Below the pieces are notes generated by a model that had not been told where the DNA came from, searched no databases, and saw nothing but the letters and a program-made list of their open reading frames with translations. A stretch of DNA of 64,000 nt from Methanobacteriota archaeon. GTDB taxonomy: Archaea > JAADCQ01 > Methanopyri > Methanopyrales > Methanopyraceae. This document shows, piece by piece, positions 43,264 to 51,670 of this stretch. The translations under genes and the position numbers were made by a program. The stretch spans positions 1 through 64,000 of the forward strand of contig JAMOPO010000057.1 of NCBI GenBank assembly GCA_027064425.1. The letters run 5' to 3'. Within the stretch, counting starts at the first letter, position 1. Every line of letters starts with the position of its first letter.

Positions 43264-43427
43264 CGGGCCTTGTACCTCCTGGGCACCGGCTGCCGCGGCT
43301 TCATGACGATTCTGAACCCGCAGTGGGTGCACCGGATGGGGTCCTCGTTGATGTTCAGCCGCACCTTCTTGCCGCAGCGCATGCAGACGTACTCGTACTT
43401 CTCCTCCTCTTCCTCGTAGGCGACCAT
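43260..43427 (-). CDS. rpoP: DNA-directed RNA polymerase subunit P
   Basis: 55 residues from ATG 43427, two bases after the eL43 stop. RpoP (eukaryotic Rpb12) is a small zinc-binding subunit. A Glu-rich start (MVAYEEEEEKYEYV) leads to the zinc ribbon: CMRCGKK near residue 15 and CTHCGFR near 34, followed by IVMKPRQPVPRRYKAR. The RYKAR ending is highly conserved. The N-terminal acidic run is longer than in most archaea. The stop overlaps the following TTG start. Confidence 0.92.
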   Translation of the reverse strand: MVAYEEEEEKYEYVCMRCGKKVRLNINEDPIRCTHCGFRIVMKPRQPVPRRYKAR

Positions 43428-43428
43428 G

Positions 43429-43707
43429 TTACCGCTCCTCCTCTTCCTCTAGGGCCTTTCGAATGGCTCGCTCCACCATTCTCTGGGCCTCGGTCTCCGG
43501 GTAGTACGCGCCGCCCGCGAACTCCGTGCCGCACTTGGTGCACCGCCAGATGCCGGTGCCCACGCGCTTCACGGCCTTCCGGTGGCACACCGGGCACTCG
43601 TGCTTCTGGCGCTGGACGGACTCGATCTCGGCCACCCGACGCCGGATGCGCATTCCGTACCTCGGGCCGAACCGGCCGGCGGGTCCTACCTTCTTGGTCC
43701 GACCCAT
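43429..43707 (-). CDS. rpl37ae: Ribosomal protein eL43 (L37Ae)
   Basis: 92 residues. A zinc-finger protein of the large subunit. [20 protein letters not shown] and IRRRVAEIE are the family N-terminus; the zinc ligands are [14 protein letters not shown] and [19 protein letters not shown]. The C-terminal helix ends in a run of Glu, an acidic extension. Gene order eL43-rpoP-Brix-pcc1-pfdB matches other archaea. Confidence 0.96.
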   Translation of the reverse strand: MGRTKKVGPAGRFGPRYGMRIRRRVAEIESVQRQKHECPVCHRKAVKRVGTGIWRCTKCGTEFAGGAYYPETEAQRMVERAIRKALEEEEER

Positions 43708-43725
43708 CGCGCCTCACCCCCGGGC

Positions 43726-44529
43726 TCAGAGCTGCGCCTTGACGACCCCCCTAATTTCTTCCGCCTTTTTCACGGCCAGGTCGATGGCGTCGTCGAGCAG
43801 GTGCTCGGGGAGCGAGCCGCGCTCGCCCTTCTGCACCGCGCAGATTCGGCCCTCCTCGGTCACGGTGACGGTGATGCGGGCGTCCATGACCACCTCCTCG
43901 TCGAGGCAGGGGTCGACCAGGAGGTGCTCGTCCACGAGGGCGATGGTCACGGAGACGGGGAAGTCGCGGACCTCGAGCGGGGTCAGCTCGGTCTCGTCGA
44001 CCTCGACCTCGTCGTCCACCACCTCGGCCTTGGGCACCCTGGTCCGGTGCAGGGCGGTGACGGAGCCCAGCAGTGAGGCGTCGAACAGGTTACCGTCGTG
44101 GTCCAGCACGTGGATGTCCACGAAGGTGACCCAGCAGTGCTCGCCCTCCTCGATGCACAGGGACTTCATGTCGATCATCTCGGACTCCCGGATGCCTCGG
44201 TCCACGACGCGGGAGAGCTCGATGGCGTTCTCGTCGGGCGGGCCGGGCTCGAAGGTCGGGTCGGCGAGGGGTACGAGCTCGGCGTTCACGGCCAGGGCGC
44301 CCTCGTCGGGGGAGTCGGGGTACGGGGTGCCCACCTCCAGCTTGACGCCGACGACGAGCTGGGTGTTGCCCAGGCGGACGAGGGCGGAGCCGTTGGCCTT
44401 CGCGATCACGTCCGGCTGGACCTCGATGGGCCGGAACTCCTCGAAGTCGCGACCGTCCACGCGCTCGCCGGCCTTGATCGCCTCCAGGACCTCGTGCCGC
44501 TTGATCCGGGCGAGCAGGTCCTGGTCCAA
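43726..44529 (-). CDS. rrp42: Exosome subunit Rrp42
   Basis: 267 residues. Rrp42 pairs with Rrp41 in the hexameric RNase PH-like ring but lacks its own catalytic residues. GERVDGRDFEEFRPIEVQPD near residue 20, GSALVRLGNTQLVVGVKLEV, and the later WVTFVDIHVLDHDGNLFDAS and SVTIALVDEHLLVDPCLDEE are family motifs. The length fits (about 260). It follows rrp41 with a 12-base gap. Confidence 0.95.
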   Translation of the reverse strand: MDQDLLARIKRHEVLEAIKAGERVDGRDFEEFRPIEVQPDVIAKANGSALVRLGNTQLVVGVKLEVGTPYPDSPDEGALAVNAELVPLADPTFEPGPPDENAIELSRVVDRGIRESEMIDMKSLCIEEGEHCWVTFVDIHVLDHDGNLFDASLLGSVTALHRTRVPKAEVVDDEVEVDETELTPLEVRDFPVSVTIALVDEHLLVDPCLDEEVVMDARITVTVTEEGRICAVQKGERGSLPEHLLDDAIDLAVKKAEEIRGVVKAQL

Positions 44530-44541
44530 GGCGCGCGACCC

Positions 44542-45270
44542 CTACTCCTCTCCGTACTTACGCTTGAGCGCCCTCCGCTGCTCCTTGTAGACGATCTTGC
44601 AGCCCTTCTTGGCCAGCTTGACGGCCTTCTTGAACTCCTCAGGGGTCATGTCGCCGTCCATCTGAAGCAGGGTGATCTCGCCCTCCTTGGGCATCATCGC
44701 GAGCGGGACGTCCGCCTCGCCGTAGCCGTCCTCGTAGTACATCGGGTCGAGCACGATGTGCCCGTCCACCTTGCCCGCGGCGCAGGCGGCGACGAGGTCC
44801 CGCATCTCGATCCCCGCGTCGGCGAGGGCGACCGAGGCCGCAGTGATCCCCGCGCACCGCGTGCCCGCGTCCGCCTGCAGGACCTCGACGAAGATGTCGA
44901 TGGCCGTGCGCGGGTAGTACTCCGTGAAGATCGCCGGCTCCAGCGCCTCCTTGGACAGCTTGGAGATCTCGATCGAGCGCCGGTCGGGCCCCGGCCGCTT
45001 CCGCTCGTCCACGGAGAACGGGGCCATGTTGTACCGGAACCGCACCACGGCCCGGTCCGGCTTCTGCTTGTGCCGCGGGTGCAGCTCCCGGGGCCCGTAC
45101 ACGGCCGCCACGATCCGGTTAGCGCCCAGCTCCACGTACGCGGACCCGTCCGCGCGCTTGAGCACTCCGGCCTTGATCTTGAGCGGGCGCATCTCGTCGG
45201 GCTTCCGACCGTCGAGCCGGAGCCCGTCCTCCGAGATCAGACGCTCCGGCTCCTCCTCCGGCATGCCCAC
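44542..45270 (-). CDS. rrp41: Exosome subunit Rrp41 (catalytic)
   Basis: 242 residues. Rrp41 carries the phosphorolytic site for 3'-5' RNA decay and tail addition. [20 protein letters not shown] is the N-terminal motif; [20 protein letters not shown], the phosphate-binding Arg pairs in [40 protein letters not shown] and [20 protein letters not shown] carry the catalytic Asp region. Start 45270 overlaps or abuts the Rrp4 stop at 45271. The C-terminus is slightly basic, KRKYGEE. Confidence 0.96.
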   Translation of the reverse strand: MGMPEEEPERLISEDGLRLDGRKPDEMRPLKIKAGVLKRADGSAYVELGANRIVAAVYGPRELHPRHKQKPDRAVVRFRYNMAPFSVDERKRPGPDRRSIEISKLSKEALEPAIFTEYYPRTAIDIFVEVLQADAGTRCAGITAASVALADAGIEMRDLVAACAAGKVDGHIVLDPMYYEDGYGEADVPLAMMPKEGEITLLQMDGDMTPEEFKKAVKLAKKGCKIVYKEQRRALKRKYGEE

Positions 45271-45990
45271 TCACCACCGCGAGAGCCTCCTGATGTTGGA
45301 CTTCAACCAGTCGGTCAGGCCCTCGAGGTGCGACCGACGCTCGATCTCCCGCAGGGCGCGGGCCGCCAGGGCCTCCCGCTCGCGCTTGGGCTCCTCCCGA
45401 GCCTTGACGTAGATCCGCCCGTTGGCGCCCACGATGATGTCGCACTTGAGCTCCCGCTTGAGCATCTTGATCATGGAGCCCTCGCGGCCGATCACTCGGG
45501 GGACCTTAACCGGGTCGATGTCGACCACGCGCCCCCCTTCCAGCCTGCCCAAGCGCACCGGGGCGTCCTCCTCCAGGATCGAGATCTCGATCCGCTGCAC
45601 CGGGTTGACGTCCTTGACGACCGCCGCGAGCACGTCACCCTCCTTGAAGTACTTCGACAGGTCCGTTTCGATCAGATCCACCTCCTCCTCCAGCGCGTTG
45701 GAGACGTGCAGGATGGCCGGGAGCGGCGCTCGGATATCGACGAGCCAGGTGGAGAACCGGACCTCCTGGACGACGCCGACGACCAGGTCGCCCGGGGTGG
45801 GCCGGTAGGGGCCGGCGAGCGGGATGACGCGGATCGTGCGCCCCTGGACGTCGGCCAGCCCGGTCACCTTGGAGTAGACCTTGTCCTTCTCCATGTAAGT
45901 GCCCTCGCTGGCCACGACCTGCCCCTCCGCCAGCCGCTCGCCCGGGGTGACGACCTCCCGGTCCTTGACGTGCATCTCGTACTCCGACAA
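45271..45990 (-). CDS. rrp4: Exosome RNA-binding cap subunit Rrp4
   Basis: 239 residues from TTG 45990. Rrp4 is a trimeric cap that feeds RNA into the ring. The N-terminal domain has REVVTPGERLAEGQVVASEG; the S1 domain (about 65-135) includes PTPGDLVVGVVQEVRFSTWL and ILHVSNALEEEVDLIETDLS; the KH domain follows with VPRVIGREGSMIKMLKRELK and CDIIVGANGRIYVK. A normal length for archaeal Rrp4. The M42 peptidase gene, unusually, separates it from SBDS upstream. Confidence 0.95.
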   Translation of the reverse strand: MSEYEMHVKDREVVTPGERLAEGQVVASEGTYMEKDKVYSKVTGLADVQGRTIRVIPLAGPYRPTPGDLVVGVVQEVRFSTWLVDIRAPLPAILHVSNALEEEVDLIETDLSKYFKEGDVLAAVVKDVNPVQRIEISILEEDAPVRLGRLEGGRVVDIDPVKVPRVIGREGSMIKMLKRELKCDIIVGANGRIYVKAREEPKREREALAARALREIERRSHLEGLTDWLKSNIRRLSRW

Positions 45991-45997
45991 CGTTCGA

Positions 45998-47059
45998 TCA
46001 CCTCGACACCCGGTCGGGTAGCTTGGGAACGACGTTCGCGGCGAGCTCGAGCGCGTGCTCCGCGTCCTTCAGGTCCAGGACCTCCGCGGGCGAGTGGAGG
46101 TACCTCGTCGGCACGCCGATCACGCCGGCGGGTACGCCGCCGCGGGTGAGGTGGATCGCGGTCGCGTCGGTCGTCCCGCCCTCTCCCACCTCGAGCTGGT
46201 AGGGAATGTCCAGCTCCTTGGCGGTCTCGATGAGGAGCTCCCGGACCTTCGGGTGCGAGATGAGCCCGCGCCCGCTCGCGTCCACGACGGTGATGGCGGG
46301 CCCCTCGCCCAGCTTCAGCTCCGCCTCCTTGACCCCGGGCACGTCCCCGGCGACCGCGGTCTCGAGCACGAGGGCCGCGTGCGGGTAGATCTCGAAGGCC
46401 GACGTCCGGGCCCCTTTCAGCCCGACCTCCTCCTGAACGGTGCCGACGAAGTAGACGGTCGGGTAGTCATCGTCCGCCTCCTCGGCCAGCCGCTCGGCGA
46501 GCGTCAGGAGGAGTGCCACGCCGATCTTGTCGTCCAGGCCGCGCCCGTTCACGCGGTTGGAGGCCAGCTTGGTGAACTCGCCCTGGAGAACGCCCACGTC
46601 CCCAACGCTGACGAGCTCCTCGGCCTCCTCCCTGTCCGACGCGCCGATGTCGATGAACATCTCCCGGTGCTCGGGTACCTTGCGCCGCTCCTTCTTCTTC
46701 TGCACGTGCGGGGGCTTGGTGCCGACGACTCCGGGGACCTTCTCGCCCTCCGAGTTCAGGATCACGACGCGGCTGCCGGGCAGGATCTTGTCGTCCACGC
46801 CGCCCAGCTTGGCGAACTTGAGGAAGCCCTGCTTGGTGATGGACTTGACGATGAACCCGACCTCGTCCATGTGGGCGGCGAGCATTACCTTGTACTTAGA
46901 TCCCTCGAGCGTGCCGATGACGTTGCCCATCACGTCCACGTGGACGTCGTCGCAGCACTCCTCGAGGACCTCGCGGACGTACTCGCGGACCTCGTCCTCG
47001 CGCCCCGGTGGGGCGGGTCGCTCGACCAGCTCGCGCAGGTGCTCCTCGATGCGTTCCAA
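45998..47059 (-). CDS. M42-family (TET-like) glutamyl/general aminopeptidase
   Basis: 353 residues. M42 enzymes form large dodecamers that cut peptides produced by the proteasome. Metal ligands are visible: VMLAAHMDEVGFIVKSIT (first His and Asp), NRVNGRGLDDKIGVALLLTL (bridging Asp), VGTVQEEVGLKGARTSAF with the catalytic Glu pair, and the late His in TRYLHSPAEVLDL. The lineage-specific insert at about 115-135 is basic (QKKKERRKVPEHREM). It lies between rrp4 and SBDS in the superoperon, with gaps of seven and three bases, so it is co-translated with proteasome and exosome genes. Confidence 0.9.
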   Translation of the reverse strand: MERIEEHLRELVERPAPPGREDEVREYVREVLEECCDDVHVDVMGNVIGTLEGSKYKVMLAAHMDEVGFIVKSITKQGFLKFAKLGGVDDKILPGSRVVILNSEGEKVPGVVGTKPPHVQKKKERRKVPEHREMFIDIGASDREEAEELVSVGDVGVLQGEFTKLASNRVNGRGLDDKIGVALLLTLAERLAEEADDDYPTVYFVGTVQEEVGLKGARTSAFEIYPHAALVLETAVAGDVPGVKEAELKLGEGPAITVVDASGRGLISHPKVRELLIETAKELDIPYQLEVGEGGTTDATAIHLTRGGVPAGVIGVPTRYLHSPAEVLDLKDAEHALELAANVVPKLPDRVSR

Positions 47060-47062
47060 GGC

Positions 47063-47785
47063 CTACGGACCCTCCAGCTTCTTGCGCTCGAGGATCTTGC
47101 TCTCGTAGTCGCCCTTCGTGACCTCGTTGAGCTTCTCGAAGAAGTCCTCCTGAACCCCGGCCGGGAGCTTGACCACCGCGATCCAGGAGCCGTCCTCCTG
47201 CCACTCCTCCTGCTCGATGTCACCGTACTCCCGGACGATGCCCATCGCCTGGCCGGTGTACTTCGCGGGGATGCGGATGGCGACCTTCACCTCCTCGAAC
47301 TTCATCGGCAGGTGCGGTCGGAGCTGCTTGATGACCTCCTTGACCTGCTCCTCCGCGCTCTTCATCGGGTCGATGTGGACGCCGGCCTCCTCCATCGCCC
47401 GCTCGATCCGCTCGGGTGGGTGGGGCGCGCCCGTGCGCGGGTCCACGGCCCGCTTGGCGATCATGTGGATGATCTGCTTCTTGACCTCCTCCTGCATCTT
47501 CCGGCGCTGCTCCGCCGTGAGCTGAATCTGGCCCTCCTTGATGATGATCTCCGCGACCTTGGTCGGCTCGGTCGTGCCGAAGACCTCCTCCATCGCCTGC
47601 TCGGAGGCCCGCTCGCCCTTCCTCGCGTCCCGAAACACCTGCTCGACGGCCAGGATCTCCTCCACGTCGACGTCCTCGCCCTCCCGCAGCTTCCGCGCAC
47701 CCTCCGGGTCCACGAGGACCTCGAACCGCTCCCCGCCCTTCTCCAGCCGGGCCACGACGGCCTCCTCAAGGCTGACGCGCGCCAT
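47063..47785 (-). CDS. sbds: Ribosome maturation protein SBDS
   Basis: 240 residues. SBDS helps release factor aIF6 from the 60S-type subunit. The N-terminal FYSH domain includes [40 protein letters not shown] and [20 protein letters not shown]. The middle helical domain has [20 protein letters not shown] and [20 protein letters not shown], and the C-terminal ferredoxin-like domain starts [13 protein letters not shown]. Length fits the family. The gap to psmA is two bases. Confidence 0.96.
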   Translation of the reverse strand: MARVSLEEAVVARLEKGGERFEVLVDPEGARKLREGEDVDVEEILAVEQVFRDARKGERASEQAMEEVFGTTEPTKVAEIIIKEGQIQLTAEQRRKMQEEVKKQIIHMIAKRAVDPRTGAPHPPERIERAMEEAGVHIDPMKSAEEQVKEVIKQLRPHLPMKFEEVKVAIRIPAKYTGQAMGIVREYGDIEQEEWQEDGSWIAVVKLPAGVQEDFFEKLNEVTKGDYESKILERKKLEGP

Positions 47786-47787
47786 CG

Positions 47788-48534
47788 CTACCCGGCCCCT
47801 TCGATCTCCTCCGGCTCCTCGCCACCGGTGACCTCGCGGAAGATCTCCTCGATCTTCTCCCGCTCGAGCTTCCGGAACCCGTCCTCATCCACGACGGCGA
47901 TCTCCAGGTTCTCGACCGTGGTCTCCTCCCGGGAGGCCTCGTAGAGGGCCTTCACGGCGAGCTCGACCGCCTCGTCCAGGGACATGTCCTCCCGGTACTC
48001 CTCCTCGAACACGTCCAGCGCCTCCTGACGACCCTCGCCGATGGCCGTCGCCTTGTGCTCGGTCAGCGCACCGCTCGGGTCCGTCTCGAAGAGGCGGCAC
48101 CCCTTCGTGTCCACGCCCGCGATCAGCAGCGCGGTACCGAAGGGTCGGACGCCACCGTGCTGCGTGTACACCTGCTTGAGATCGCAGATGGACTTGACCA
48201 GCACGTCCACGTCGATGGGCTCACCGTACGTGTACCGGTAGGTCTGCGCCTCGACCCGGGCCCGCTCCACCAGCACCCTCGCGTCCGCCACGAGGCCAGC
48301 GGTCGCGGCCCCGATGTGCGTGTCGATCTGGTACACCTTCTCGATGGACTCGGGCTCGATGAGCTTGGAGGTGACCCGCTTGTCGACCCCCAGCACCACG
48401 CCCTCCTCGACCTTGATCCCGAGCGCGGTGGTGCCCCGCTTGACCGCTTCACGCGCGTACTCGACCTGGAACAGCCGGCCGTCCGGGCTGAATACGGTGA
48501 TCGCGCGATCGTACGCGGTCTGGGCCGGCTGCAT
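47788..48534 (-). CDS. psmA: Proteasome alpha subunit
   Basis: 248 residues from ATG 48534, with GGGGTG before it; an upstream GTG at 48543 is possible. Seven alpha subunits gate the 20S core. The N-terminal gating helix [20 protein letters not shown] and [14 protein letters not shown] are diagnostic; [20 protein letters not shown] and [20 protein letters not shown] follow. The alpha-type keeps the N-terminal extension and lacks the Thr nucleophile. No beta subunit gene is in the window. Confidence 0.97.
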   Translation of the reverse strand: MQPAQTAYDRAITVFSPDGRLFQVEYAREAVKRGTTALGIKVEEGVVLGVDKRVTSKLIEPESIEKVYQIDTHIGAATAGLVADARVLVERARVEAQTYRYTYGEPIDVDVLVKSICDLKQVYTQHGGVRPFGTALLIAGVDTKGCRLFETDPSGALTEHKATAIGEGRQEALDVFEEEYREDMSLDEAVELAVKALYEASREETTVENLEIAVVDEDGFRKLEREKIEEIFREVTGGEEPEEIEGAG

Positions 48535-48546
48535 GGTCAGCACCCC

Positions 48547-49020
48547 TCAATCGGGCAAGGGATCTTCGTAACTCGCGTGAGCGACGATCCTCCCGTCCTC
48601 CACCACGTCCACCTCGCCGTTCTCGTAAATTAAGAACGTCCGACCATCCACCTCCTCGACGTCCCACCGCGGCACCCGGGAGAGGAGCCGCTCCGCCCCT
48701 TTAACCGTTCCGGAGGTGCCCAGCACCTCCAGAAACACCCGACCGAGCTCGGGATCCTCGCGGTACAGGGACAGCGCCGCCCGCGCCGGGGACTCCTGAC
48801 CACGCTCGACCCGAAGGATGCCCGCGCGAAGCTCCTCGTCCCAGCGCATCAGCCACGGGCGGAGCCGGCCCATGCCGACGGGACCGAGCACGTCGGACAG
48901 GGCCCGGATAACGAGCTCCCGGGCCCCGTCGAAGTCCAGCTCCTCGAGCCGCTCGGACCAGACCTTGAACGCGATGTAGCGCCACCGGGGCCGCAGGGTG
49001 GAGGTGATCCTAACCCCCAT
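48547..49020 (-). CDS. rnp2: RNase P protein component 2 (Pop5)
   Basis: 157 residues from ATG 49020, overlapping the rpp30 stop by 11 bases. Pop5 pairs with Rpp30 and activates the RNase P RNA that trims tRNA 5' ends. RPRWRYIAFKVWSERLEELD at the N-terminus, RALSDVLGPVGMGRLRPWLM, and GILRVERGQESPARAALSLY match the family core, which ends near TSGTVKGAERLL. Residues 122-157 (RWDVEEVDGRTFLIYENGEV, then a DVVEDGRIV strand) form an extra beta-rich tail not typical for Pop5 and possibly a lineage-specific addition. Confidence 0.85.
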   Translation of the reverse strand: MGVRITSTLRPRWRYIAFKVWSERLEELDFDGARELVIRALSDVLGPVGMGRLRPWLMRWDEELRAGILRVERGQESPARAALSLYREDPELGRVFLEVLGTSGTVKGAERLLSRVPRWDVEEVDGRTFLIYENGEVDVVEDGRIVAHASYEDPLPD

Positions 49021-49714
49021 CCTCCACCACCGCCACCCCGGGGACGACGAACAGGTGCTTGCAGGCCACGTTCCAGCGCAGGAACTCGCGGGGTGACTCC
49101 ACCAGCACCTCCTCGATCTCCTCCTCGGTCAGCCCGATCAGGGACAGCACGTCCTCCAGCTGCTTGGGCGGGATCAGCTCCAGCGGGTCGCGGGAGCCGA
49201 GGGCGACGGTCACGGGGAACCGCTTCCTCCGGCGCATGCGGAGGAGGTCCCGGATCCTCGACACCTGCCAGGCCAGGCGCTCCCCGCTCCGGCGCAGCAG
49301 GCGCGAGAGGTCGATCTCGACGTACGTGTGCTTCTCTCGGGCGAGCTCGATGTCGTGCTTGCCCAGGCCGGCGTGCGGGTTCCCGCGCTCGGGGTGCGAG
49401 AGCGTGTCCACGCGCGTGTCGGAGAGGGCGGTCCGGTTGATGTCCGGCTCGCCGCCGCCCACGGCGAGGTAGTACACCTCGGGCCGGACGCGGGCGATGG
49501 CCCGGCGGAGCTCGCTCGGGGACTCGGCCTCGAGCTTGCACCCGGGGAGAAGCAGCGCGTCGACGCGGTCCTGGATGTCGGCCAGCTCCTCGTTCAGCCA
49601 CTCCAGCTCGCTCAGGTCGAGGTCCTCGGCCCGGAGCTCGAGGGACAGGACGACGACGTCGTAGCCCAGCCGGTCGGTGGCGAGGGCCATGCGGAGGGGG
49701 TCGACCTCGTCCAC
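49010..49714 (-). CDS. rnp3: RNase P protein component 3 (Rpp30)
   Basis: 234 residues from GTG 49714. The TIM-barrel partner of Pop5. Recognisable pieces: ALATDRLGYDVVVLSLELRA, LLLPGCKLEAESPSELRRAI, VRPEVYYLAVGGGEPDINRT, DTLSHPERGNPHAGLGKHDI (the conserved His region), YVEIDLSRLLRRSG and FPVTVALGSRDPLELIPPKQ. Frame-consistent sequence (LRVHV) continues upstream without a start codon, and no ribosome-binding site precedes GTG 49714, so the N-terminus may be shorter or the start unusual. Confidence 0.85.
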   Translation of the reverse strand: MDEVDPLRMALATDRLGYDVVVLSLELRAEDLDLSELEWLNEELADIQDRVDALLLPGCKLEAESPSELRRAIARVRPEVYYLAVGGGEPDINRTALSDTRVDTLSHPERGNPHAGLGKHDIELAREKHTYVEIDLSRLLRRSGERLAWQVSRIRDLLRMRRRKRFPVTVALGSRDPLELIPPKQLEDVLSLIGLTEEEIEEVLVESPREFLRWNVACKHLFVVPGVAVVEDGG

Positions 49715-49746
49715 GTGAACGCGGAGGGCGAAGTGCTCGGCGCGCT

Positions 49747-50208
49747 TTAGTCGGTCGAGAAGATACCTAGCCGTTTCAGGGCCTTGATCCCGCCCTCCCG
49801 GCTCGCCGGGTACGCCTCCAGGTTCAGCTTCACCCGAACCACGTCGTCCGTGTCCGATACTCTAAGCTCCCCCAGGTACGCGCTCTGCTTGTCGAACCGG
49901 ATGTAGAAGTTCCCGTGATCGTCCACGCGCCGCTCGACCTCCTCCCAGACCCGTCGCTTCTCCTCCTCCGGCAGGTGCTTGCGCCAGTGCTCGAGCACGC
50001 GCTCGATGTGGGCCTTCCGAGTCAGCCGCACCTGGAAGATGGTGATGGGGTTCCCGTGGTGGCCCTCCGCGTAGAAGGTCTCGACCTCGACGTCGTCCTC
50101 CTCCGTTACGCCCCCGAGAACGTTCGACAGCGCCTCGAGCACCTTGTCCTCGTCCTCCGTCGCGTGCGCGATCACCCGGGCGGAGATGCTGTTGACGGGA
50201 AGGGACAA
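49747..50208 (-). CDS. COG1325-type RNA-binding protein (exosome-associated family)
   Basis: 153 residues from TTG 50208. The family has a fold related to ribosomal protein L5 and occurs next to exosome genes in archaea. NSISARVIAHATEDEDKVLE, NVLGGVTEEDDVEVETFYAE, GHHGNPITIFQVRLTRKAHI and NFYIRFDKQSAYLGELRVSD are the family motifs. It probably binds structured RNA. A distant relative, UPF0201, lies at 56784. It is between eL15 and rpp30, the usual archaeal order. Confidence 0.85.
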   Translation of the reverse strand: MSLPVNSISARVIAHATEDEDKVLEALSNVLGGVTEEDDVEVETFYAEGHHGNPITIFQVRLTRKAHIERVLEHWRKHLPEEEKRRVWEEVERRVDDHGNFYIRFDKQSAYLGELRVSDTDDVVRVKLNLEAYPASREGGIKALKRLGIFSTD

Positions 50209-50226
50209 AGCAAGGGGAGGCCCCCG

Positions 50227-50817
50227 TTACTTCCCGCGCCTCCGGTGCGCGCGGATGCTCGGCCGCACCTTCTCCGCTCCCTTACCGCGCTTCCGCAGGC
50301 CGCGCGACTTCTTGCCCGCGCTCGTCTTACCCCGGAACACGCGGCCCTTCTGGGACTTCTGACAGATCCAGTTGATCCGGTGGTCGCTCTTGATCTGCGG
50401 GTGGTACGGGTCGACCATGATCACCTCGTAGTACTTGTACTGACCGTCCTCGCCGACCCAGTACGAGTTCAGCACCTCCAGGTTCGGGTACTTCCGCTGG
50501 GCCCGCTCCTCGGCGATCCACTGCCGGCTCTTACCGGGCGAGAACTTGTTCTTACCCATGCGCTTGGGTCGGCGGCCCTTCCTCGGCCGGGACTTGCGCC
50601 GGCCTCCCTTCGGCACTCGGACCCGGACGATCACGTAGCCCGGCTTGGCCCGGTACCCGAGCCGGCGGGCCCGCTCGATCCGGGTCGGGCGCTTGACGCG
50701 CTGGACCGCGGGACCCTTCCTCCACTTCGGCAGCCGCTTCTTCAGCAGCTCGCCCACGTACGAGTCCTTGGGGCGCTTCCACGCCTCGCGCTGGTACTTG
50801 TACATGGACATGGCCAC
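50227..50817 (-). CDS. rpl15e: Ribosomal protein eL15
   Basis: 196 residues from GTG 50817 or ATG 50811, after [70 protein letters not shown] and [20 protein letters not shown] are eL15 motifs. It is strongly basic, as expected. First gene of the 9-kb superoperon; a TATA-like CACTTAAGC lies near 50850 on the minus strand. Confidence 0.97.
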   Translation of the reverse strand: MAMSMYKYQREAWKRPKDSYVGELLKKRLPKWRKGPAVQRVKRPTRIERARRLGYRAKPGYVIVRVRVPKGGRRKSRPRKGRRPKRMGKNKFSPGKSRQWIAEERAQRKYPNLEVLNSYWVGEDGQYKYYEVIMVDPYHPQIKSDHRINWICQKSQKGRVFRGKTSAGKKSRGLRKRGKGAEKVRPSIRAHRRRGK

Positions 50818-50868
50818 TCTCCCCTCCCGCGCCCGCGCCGGTCCGGGCTTAAGTGTTTACCCGAGGGG

Positions 50869-51606
50869 TCACTCCCCGCCCTCTCGCACCTCTTCCAGCG
50901 CCTCGGCGATGAGCTTCCGCACCGCGTCCCGGCCCTCGCGCACCCGGGTCAGGAACACCTCGGTGGGCGTGACGCGCTCGAGGATCGCGTCGACGAGCTC
51001 GTCCGTGGGCTCCTCGCCCAGCTCCTGCAGCCGGGCGCGCACGATCCCGCGCGCCGCCTTGATGACCTCCTCCGCGAACTGGGCGTCGGCGTTGTCGGCG
51101 AGGTGCACGATGAGCGCTTCCGGCGTGTTCGGCGGGACGGGGCTGCCCCGGCCGTGGTGGGCGGCGACCGCGTGGATCAGCTCCATCGGCGCTCCCCGGG
51201 CGTAGAGCTCGGCGGTCAGGGCGGTGAGGTGGTCGAGCCGGCGGGCGAACTCGGAGTACTTGTACCCGCCCTCGCTCTCCTCGTAGGAGACCGCCTTGCC
51301 GAGGTCGTGCAGGATGGCGGCGGCGAGCACGACGTCGCGGTCGACCTGCACGCCGTAAACCTCCTCGAAGACCTCCGCCATGGCGAGGGCCAGCTTGGCG
51401 GTGGCCACGGTGTGCTCCAGGAGCCCGCCCGGGTAGGAGTGGTGTCCCTTGCGGCTGGCGGGCGCCTCCTCGAGCCCGTCGAGCTCGGGCGCCTCCTCGT
51501 GCGAGAGGCCCTCCTCCAAAAGCTTCTTAACGAGGTCTCGGAGCTCGGCGTCCTCGATGTCGTCGACGAGCCGCTCCAGCTCCTTTAGCAGCTCCTCCCG
51601 GGCCAA
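50869..51606 (-). CDS. HD-domain phosphohydrolase
   Basis: 245 residues from TTG 51606. The HD metal site is intact: HHSYPGGLLEHTVATAKLAL carries the first His, AAILHDLGKAVSYEESEGGY the HD pair, IHAVAAHHGRG a further His and IVHLADNADAQF the last Asp. The fold resembles archaeal CMP/KsgA-like HD nucleases and CRISPR-unrelated 3'-5' exonuclease-type HD proteins (YhaM-like). Substrate may be RNA ends or nucleotides. It lies upstream of eL15 and divergent from leuA. Confidence 0.82.
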   Translation of the reverse strand: MAREELLKELERLVDDIEDAELRDLVKKLLEEGLSHEEAPELDGLEEAPASRKGHHSYPGGLLEHTVATAKLALAMAEVFEEVYGVQVDRDVVLAAAILHDLGKAVSYEESEGGYKYSEFARRLDHLTALTAELYARGAPMELIHAVAAHHGRGSPVPPNTPEALIVHLADNADAQFAEEVIKAARGIVRARLQELGEEPTDELVDAILERVTPTEVFLTRVREGRDAVRKLIAEALEEVREGGE

Positions 51607-51670
51607 CGCTGGCTCCCCTCGGGGGTTCTAGTGATGGCTGAGGGGAGGTCCTTTCTGCTGGGAGAGTAGG

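Noticed and set aside
51630-51645. GTGATGGCTGAGG as a C/D-box RNA
   Set aside because: The boxes are adjacent, leaving no guide.
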